Below, in pieces: positions 60,462-64,000 of a stretch of 64,000 bases of DNA (the first letter of the stretch is position 1; each line of letters opens with the position of its first letter). The stretch is taken from NCBI RefSeq assembly GCF_042652965.1, contig NZ_JBHSHL010000022.1:124001-188000 (forward strand), written 5' to 3'. The DNA is from Filifactor villosus. Lineage in GTDB: Bacteria > Bacillota > Clostridia > Peptostreptococcales > Filifactoraceae. The position numbers and the translations under genes are program-made. The notes beneath the pieces are model-generated. The model searched no databases. It was not told the origin of the DNA and worked only from the letters and a program-made list of their open reading frames with translations.

Positions 60462-61841
60462 GTGACGAGATTGAACAGAACGCTGAAGGAGAGTTTGCAG
60501 ACAGCAGGGTTAAAACAAATGATTTCTTATATGGACAAGGATCCGGAAGAGAATATTCCCAAGTTATTGAGATGGGCGGAACGTTCGGGGCTGCTTGAGA
60601 ATCAGATCGCTCCGGTAAAAAAGGCGTTGTCCGACAAAAACAGTGTGTGGTATCGATATGTGATGAGTTTGTATTCGGACATTGATAAGGATGTCAGAAG
60701 GGCTACTTTTGAGAATTTTTTGGTCAATGCCACAATGATCGGTTGTGCACGCCAGAGCAAACATTCACAGGAATACAATTGTAATATCCCGTGGGCCATC
60801 CTTCTTGATCCTACATCGGCATGTAATCTCAAATGTGTGGGATGCTGGGCGTCGGAATACGGGAATAAGTTGAATTTAAGTTTTGAAGAGCTGGACGATA
60901 TTGTAAGACAGGGAAAAGAACTGGGAACATTTATGTATATTTTTTCGGGTGGAGAACCTTTGGTTCGAAAAAAAGATATTATCCGTCTTTGTGAAACTCA
61001 TTCGGATTGTCAATTCTTGGCGTTTACAAACGGTACCTTGATTGACGAAGCTTTTGCGGACGAAATGCTTCGAGTTAAGAATTTCGTGCCTGCAATCAGT
61101 GTGGAGGGATTTGAAGAGGCAACCGATGCCAGAAGGGGAAGGGGGACTTATCAAGCTTTGGTAAGAGGAATGAAAATTCTGAGAGAGAAGAAGCTGCCTT
61201 TTGGAATTTCGTGTTGTTATACACGTTATAATACTGAGGTGATAGGCAGTGATGAGTTTTTTGATGAGATGATCAATATGGGAGCAAAGTTCGCTTGGCT
61301 GTTTACCTATATGCCGATCGGGAAAGATGCCCCGACGGATTTGATTGCCACTGCACAACAGAGGGAGTATATGTACCATACCGTCCGAAGTTTCCGAAAG
61401 ACAAAGCCGATTTTTACAATGGACTTTTGGAATGACGGAGAGTTTGTCGACGGATGTATTGCCGGGGGAAGATGTTATCTGCATATCAATGCAAATGGGG
61501 ATATTGAACCTTGTGCCTTTATTCACTATTCAGATTCCAATATCAGAGAAAAAACCTTGTTGGAGGCATATCGTTCTCCCTTGTTCATGGCATATCGCAA
61601 CAATCAGCCCTTCAATGAGAATATGTTAAGACCGTGTCCTCTCCTGGATAATCCCGGAAAGTTGGCGATGATGGTCCATGAGTCAGGAGCGAAGTCTACA
61701 GATGTCATAGAGCCGGAAGATGTCGACGAGTTGAGTGCAAAGACAAAACAGGCTGCAGAAAAATGGGCTCCGATTGCAGACAGCCTCTGGAGCTGTTCGG
61801 GAAAATGTGAACAGTGTTTTCAAAACAAAAAAGAAGCATAG
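60462..61841 (+). CDS. Radical SAM / SPASM-domain protein
   Basis: A 459-residue iron-sulfur enzyme. An N-terminal ~110-residue helical region precedes the radical SAM motif C121-x3-C125-x2-C128 (TSACNLKCVGCWAS). MYIFSGGEPLV and ISVEGFEEATDARRG are core strands. A SPASM-like C-terminal part has FVDGCIAGGRCYLHINANGDIEPCAFIHYSD and a final CSGKCEQCF cluster. The GTG at 60462 has AAGGAGGAG 8 nt upstream and lies after the family A element; an ATG at 60345 inside the repeat is not credible. No peptide or partner gene is adjacent, so the substrate is unknown. Confidence 0.85.
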   Translation: MTRLNRTLKESLQTAGLKQMISYMDKDPEENIPKLLRWAERSGLLENQIAPVKKALSDKNSVWYRYVMSLYSDIDKDVRRATFENFLVNATMIGCARQSKHSQEYNCNIPWAILLDPTSACNLKCVGCWASEYGNKLNLSFEELDDIVRQGKELGTFMYIFSGGEPLVRKKDIIRLCETHSDCQFLAFTNGTLIDEAFADEMLRVKNFVPAISVEGFEEATDARRGRGTYQALVRGMKILREKKLPFGISCCYTRYNTEVIGSDEFFDEMINMGAKFAWLFTYMPIGKDAPTDLIATAQQREYMYHTVRSFRKTKPIFTMDFWNDGEFVDGCIAGGRCYLHINANGDIEPCAFIHYSDSNIREKTLLEAYRSPLFMAYRNNQPFNENMLRPCPLLDNPGKLAMMVHESGAKSTDVIEPEDVDELSAKTKQAAEKWAPIADSLWSCSGKCEQCFQNKKEA

Positions 61842-62174
61842 AAAGAAACTTTGTGTTTGCAACTTATCTTGACAGAAACTCGGCAGCATATAGCAAAAAA
61901 GGGGTTGTGTACTCCTGTGAGAGTGTTACGGATGGCATATACAAGTCTTGTCTTATCACATCACTTTTTTAAAAACTGCTGATCGCACATTGCAAGGTTG
62001 TCTGTATGAGTGTTTTTTGATATAGGATTTGAGTATGAGGTTGAACATGAAGAACGGTAATTCCTTGTCCTAAAGAGTAAGCGTGATTGTGATTGCTTGA
62101 CAAGGAGGAGGCATACAGGAGAAGGAAGAACACAGAAAAGTTACACGAGTTTGTTAATCTGATTCAAACGAGTA

Positions 62175-62288
62175 ATACTATTATTCTTTTGAGTTATGGA
62201 CATAAATGATCTGTGACCCATGGAAGATAAACCGACTTTTCGTGATTTGAAAAACAGATATATCCATACTTCTATTGAAAAATGGTAT
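62175..62288 (-). repeat. Family A repeat, copy 11
   Basis: ATACTATTATTCTTTTGAGT through GACCCATGGAAGATAAACCG to TTCTATTGAAAAATGGTAT. Confidence 0.88.
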
Positions 62289-62295
62289 TAGTGTT

Positions 62296-62323
62296 AAAAA
62301 GGACGGCAGCTGCCGTCCTTTTT
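62296..62323. terminator. Perfect 28-bp palindromic bidirectional terminator
   Basis: AAAAAGGACGGCAG and its exact complement CTGCCGTCCTTTTT abut. It would end the minus-strand sigma-factor transcript and also serve the plus strand. Confidence 0.85.
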
Positions 62324-62374
62324 AGCGTTTTTTGTAAGAGGGATTTTATCGCAGGAGATTTTGTAACAGACAGA

Positions 62375-62983
62375 TCAAATAAGGTTGCTCTTGCGATATT
62401 GCTCCTTCATCTTCCATATAGATGCTTGTTTTATCTTTTTTGCGTAGGAGTAGGAGATTTCCATACGCTTACATACGAGTTTCAGACTTTGTTTCTCCAG
62501 GATATGCTCGGTTACCAGTTGTCTTTCCCTAGGACTTAAGACGGATAGAAGGTCATTGAGGTTCTCTTGTTGATCTCTCTGTTCTACGGAAGGGTCATGT
62601 ATGTTTTCCAGCACTTCCCGTTCGATCATGCAGAGTCTATCGGAATCTCTTCCTTCCCGTCTTCTAAGTGAGAAGTAATGACAGGATATCATTCGGTTGA
62701 GATAACCCAGAACGGGGACTTCGGTCCTTTGCACGTCATAGGTCTGCATTCTTTCGATCAGTTCCAAGTAACCGCTTTGCATAAGGTCTTCATTGATATA
62801 TCCGAAGTAGTGCCGACATCGTCGTATCAACATCGGACGAAGCCGGTTAAGAATCTCTGCCAGGGCGGAGTCTTCATCGTAGTCATCCGTCAAGGGCTCG
62901 TCGGTGGGAAGTTCGGAATTTGACGACCTCTTATGATGAATGTACTCCATGATCATTGCATTTACTTCGATTGAATTTTTCAT
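62375..62983 (-). CDS. Sigma-70-like RNA polymerase sigma factor
   Basis: A 202-residue alternative sigma factor. Region 2 is seen in LRPMLIRRCRHYFGYINEDLMQSGYLELIERMQTYD, and region 4 in LNDLLSVLSPRERQLVTEHILEKQSLKLVCKRMEISYSYAKKIKQASIWKMKEQY. No region 3 is evident. GAGGAGG lies 5 nt before the ATG at 62983; the frame also opens at 63019 without a site. Between promoter and start is a LexA-like palindrome, recalling UviA-type sigma factors of Clostridium bacteriocin loci. Its targets may include the divergent DUF1659/DUF2922 genes, which is inference. Confidence 0.85.
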   Translation of the reverse strand: MKNSIEVNAMIMEYIHHKRSSNSELPTDEPLTDDYDEDSALAEILNRLRPMLIRRCRHYFGYINEDLMQSGYLELIERMQTYDVQRTEVPVLGYLNRMISCHYFSLRRREGRDSDRLCMIEREVLENIHDPSVEQRDQQENLNDLLSVLSPRERQLVTEHILEKQSLKLVCKRMEISYSYAKKIKQASIWKMKEQYRKSNLI

Positions 62984-63012
62984 AACGCCTCCTCTCTCTG
63001 CCTGCCAAAAAA

Positions 63013-63026
63013 AGAACATATGTTCG
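63013..63026 (-). promoter_or_regulatory. SOS-box-like palindrome (LexA site candidate)
   Basis: CGAACATATGTTCT on the minus strand matches the Bacillota LexA consensus CGAAC-N4-GTTCG at 9 of 10 defined bases, with a perfect 12-bp core GAACATATGTTC. It lies 9 nt after the -10 box, at the transcription start. Confidence 0.75.
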
Positions 63027-63034
63027 TTTTTCTT

Positions 63035-63063
63035 ATTATAATATATACCTTGGTTTTTTAAAA
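63035..63063 (-). promoter_or_regulatory. Promoter of the sigma factor gene
   Basis: TATAAT at 63040-63035 with a weak -35 TTTTAA 17 nt upstream. Confidence 0.5.
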
Positions 63064-63119
63064 GGGATACTATTATTTTTTACAGTTATGGAACAAAGGG
63101 TTTTTCATTGCTTATATTT

Positions 63120-63152
63120 ATATTATTCTCCGTTTAAAATATCAGGTGTATA
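63120..63152 (-). repeat. Family D motif, copy 7
   Basis: ATATTATTCTCCGTTTAAAA then TATCAGGTGTAT; merges into the family C element. Confidence 0.55.
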
Positions 63153-63322
63153 TTTGAGTGAAACATATAAATCAGCTGTTTGAGCCTTAGCAGTTCCGAT
63201 GTTATGGTTCACGACTCGGTTTTCGGCTCCAAAAACGTCCTCGTTCCGTTTGCACTTTCATTTACTATAAATTCTGTTTTATCTCTGTACCTCCCATACA
63301 CTTGACATTTTAATTGGGTTTT
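63145..63322 (-). repeat. Family C repeat, copy 2 (reverse)
   Basis: Read in reverse it runs ACCCAATTAAAATGTCAAGTG, GGAGATAAA-type middle, GTTTTTGGAGCCGAAAACCG, CTCAAACAGCTGATTTATAT, matching 18990-19178. The stretch 62984-63511 consists of this, the flanking D and A elements and control sites. Confidence 0.85.
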
Positions 63323-63435
63323 ATACTATTCTTCGATAGAAGTATAGTTATATTTATTTTGCAACCACGAAAATTCGTGTTCTCTTCTATGGAGTGCAAA
63401 TCGTTGATATCCATTATTCAAAGGAATAGTAGTAT
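63323..63435 (+). repeat. Family A repeat, copy 12 (close to consensus)
   Basis: 113 bp, ATACTATTCTTCGATAGAAG to CAAAGGAATAGTAGTAT, directly abutting family C copy 2. Confidence 0.9.
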
Positions 63436-63511
63436 TAGTATTACTTTCTCAAAACATAGTAGCCCTTTTTCCTCCTCGGTGCATATATATGGGCGAAAGG
63501 AGGTGAGAGAG

Positions 63512-63730
63512 ATGGCAAATGCGATCAACAAGACGAGTGCCCTCAAGCTTGTGTATCAGCTTCCTACGGGAGAAGAGGGAAAGACGGTTCGCAGAACCAA
63601 GACGTACAACTCGCTAAGAGCGGGACTGGAGGAGAATACGGTCTATGACTTGGGTCAGAAGATCCTGAAACTTCAAATCCACGCCGGAACGGTCCAGAAG
63701 GCTGACTCCTGCGAACTGGTAGGAGAGTAG
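63512..63730 (+). CDS. DUF1659 family small protein
   Basis: A 72-residue protein fitting DUF1659: ALKLVYQLPTGEEGKTVRRTKTYNSLRAGLEENTVYDLGQKIL. The family is small, Bacillota-specific and of unknown role, and is usually encoded next to DUF2922 as here. AAAGGAGGTG precedes the ATG at 63512; the longer open frame begins in the family A repeat. Confidence 0.85.
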   Translation: MANAINKTSALKLVYQLPTGEEGKTVRRTKTYNSLRAGLEENTVYDLGQKILKLQIHAGTVQKADSCELVGE

Positions 63731-63763
63731 GAGTAACACATTTTTTGAAAGGAGGTGAGAACT

Positions 63764-63991
63764 ATGGTAGAGACGCTGTCCATCGTATTTAAGAAGGATG
63801 ACGGGAAGAGTTTTTCTCTCTCCGTACCCTATCCGAAAAAACCTGTTGTACAGGAAGATATCAAAGCGTTGGTGCAGTATGTGATTGCACAGAACGTATT
63901 TGTGTTCAAGGACGGGTCCAAGGTAACGGGACTTAAGGAGGTGTCGCTTCTGACCAAGAGCGAGGAAGCGGTTGCGGTAACCATGGATTAG
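63764..63991 (+). CDS. DUF2922 family small protein
   Basis: A 75-residue protein fitting DUF2922: ETLSIVFKKDDGKSFSLSVPYPKKPVVQEDIKALVQYVIAQNVFVF. AAAGGAGGTG precedes the ATG; it follows the DUF1659 gene by 33 nt, so both are likely translated from one transcript. Function unknown; a link to the neighbouring SOS-box sigma factor is only suggested by position. Confidence 0.85.
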   Translation: MVETLSIVFKKDDGKSFSLSVPYPKKPVVQEDIKALVQYVIAQNVFVFKDGSKVTGLKEVSLLTKSEEAVAVTMD

Positions 63992-64000
63992 TAGGAAGAA

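Larger units (their letters stand above)
61842..62374. other. Gene-free stretch after the radical SAM gene
   Basis: Contains family A copy 11 and the hairpin terminator at 62296. Nothing gene-like was seen in 61842-62160. Confidence 0.5.

Noticed and set aside
6..64000. Integrated phage or transposon genes
   Set aside because: No integrase, transposase, portal, capsid or recombinase motif was found on either strand.

Overview
The window looks like a chromosomal segment of a mid-GC Bacillota (Clostridia/Tissierellia-like) anaerobe. The evidence is AGGAGG-type ribosome sites with ATG, GTG and TTG starts, a T-box leader, Veg, YdbC, DUF1659/DUF2922, BlaI/BlaR1, SLH-domain surface proteins, catabolic ornithine carbamoyltransferase plus carbamate kinase, and a selenoprotein machinery that includes a UGA-containing selD. 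The lineage is inferred from gene content only; no rRNA, tRNA, CRISPR array, phage or transposase gene was recognised.

Layout. 1-2.0 kb: the 5' end of leuS (minus strand) behind a T-box leader, and an MBL-fold hydrolase. 2.5-6.0 kb: a zinc-scavenging operon (zinT lipoprotein, znuA with an inserted domain, znuC, znuB). 6.1-9.5 kb: ornithine carbamoyltransferase, carbamate kinase, a TrmB-type regulator and an HPr-like protein. 10.3-11.2 kb: a copper-amine-oxidase-N-like (CuAO-N) secreted protein. 11.7-19.0 kb: veg, then a housekeeping run ispE-ddl-murI-DUF1934-tilS-ftsH. 19-28 kb: secreted/surface and accessory genes (two more CuAO-N proteins, an IscA/HesB-like protein, pepF, an LRAT-like protein). 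28.4-39.4 kb: purine biosynthesis purE, purF, purM-purN-purH, and one 1648-residue PurD-PurL fusion. 39.7-42.7 kb: small hypothetical genes, DUF1232, YdbC and an M18 aminopeptidase. 43.1-44.9 kb: a BlaI/BlaR1-like pair with a 20-bp operator-like palindrome. 45.6-49.5 kb: two mosaic SLH-domain paralogues and two related small membrane proteins. 49.6-57.0 kb: a selenium cluster (yedF, selD, selA, selB, cysteine-desulfurase-like, DUF3343). 57.5-64 kb: a conserved unknown, a two-component system, a radical SAM/SPASM protein, a sigma factor behind an SOS-box-like palindrome, and a DUF1659/DUF2922 pair.

The most striking points are four. PurF has lost the Cys nucleophile and oxyanion Asn of its glutaminase domain, while its synthase and Fe-S motifs remain. 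PurD and PurL are fused in one frame. selD is interrupted by an in-frame TGA read as selenocysteine. The intergenic regions carry at least four families of short dispersed inverted repeats, chiefly a ~113-bp family with 13 near-full copies and a ~145-bp family with 8 copies. These repeats often sit side by side or inside each other and lie between genes of apparent operons. No mobilising enzyme is encoded here, so they look like non-autonomous elements.
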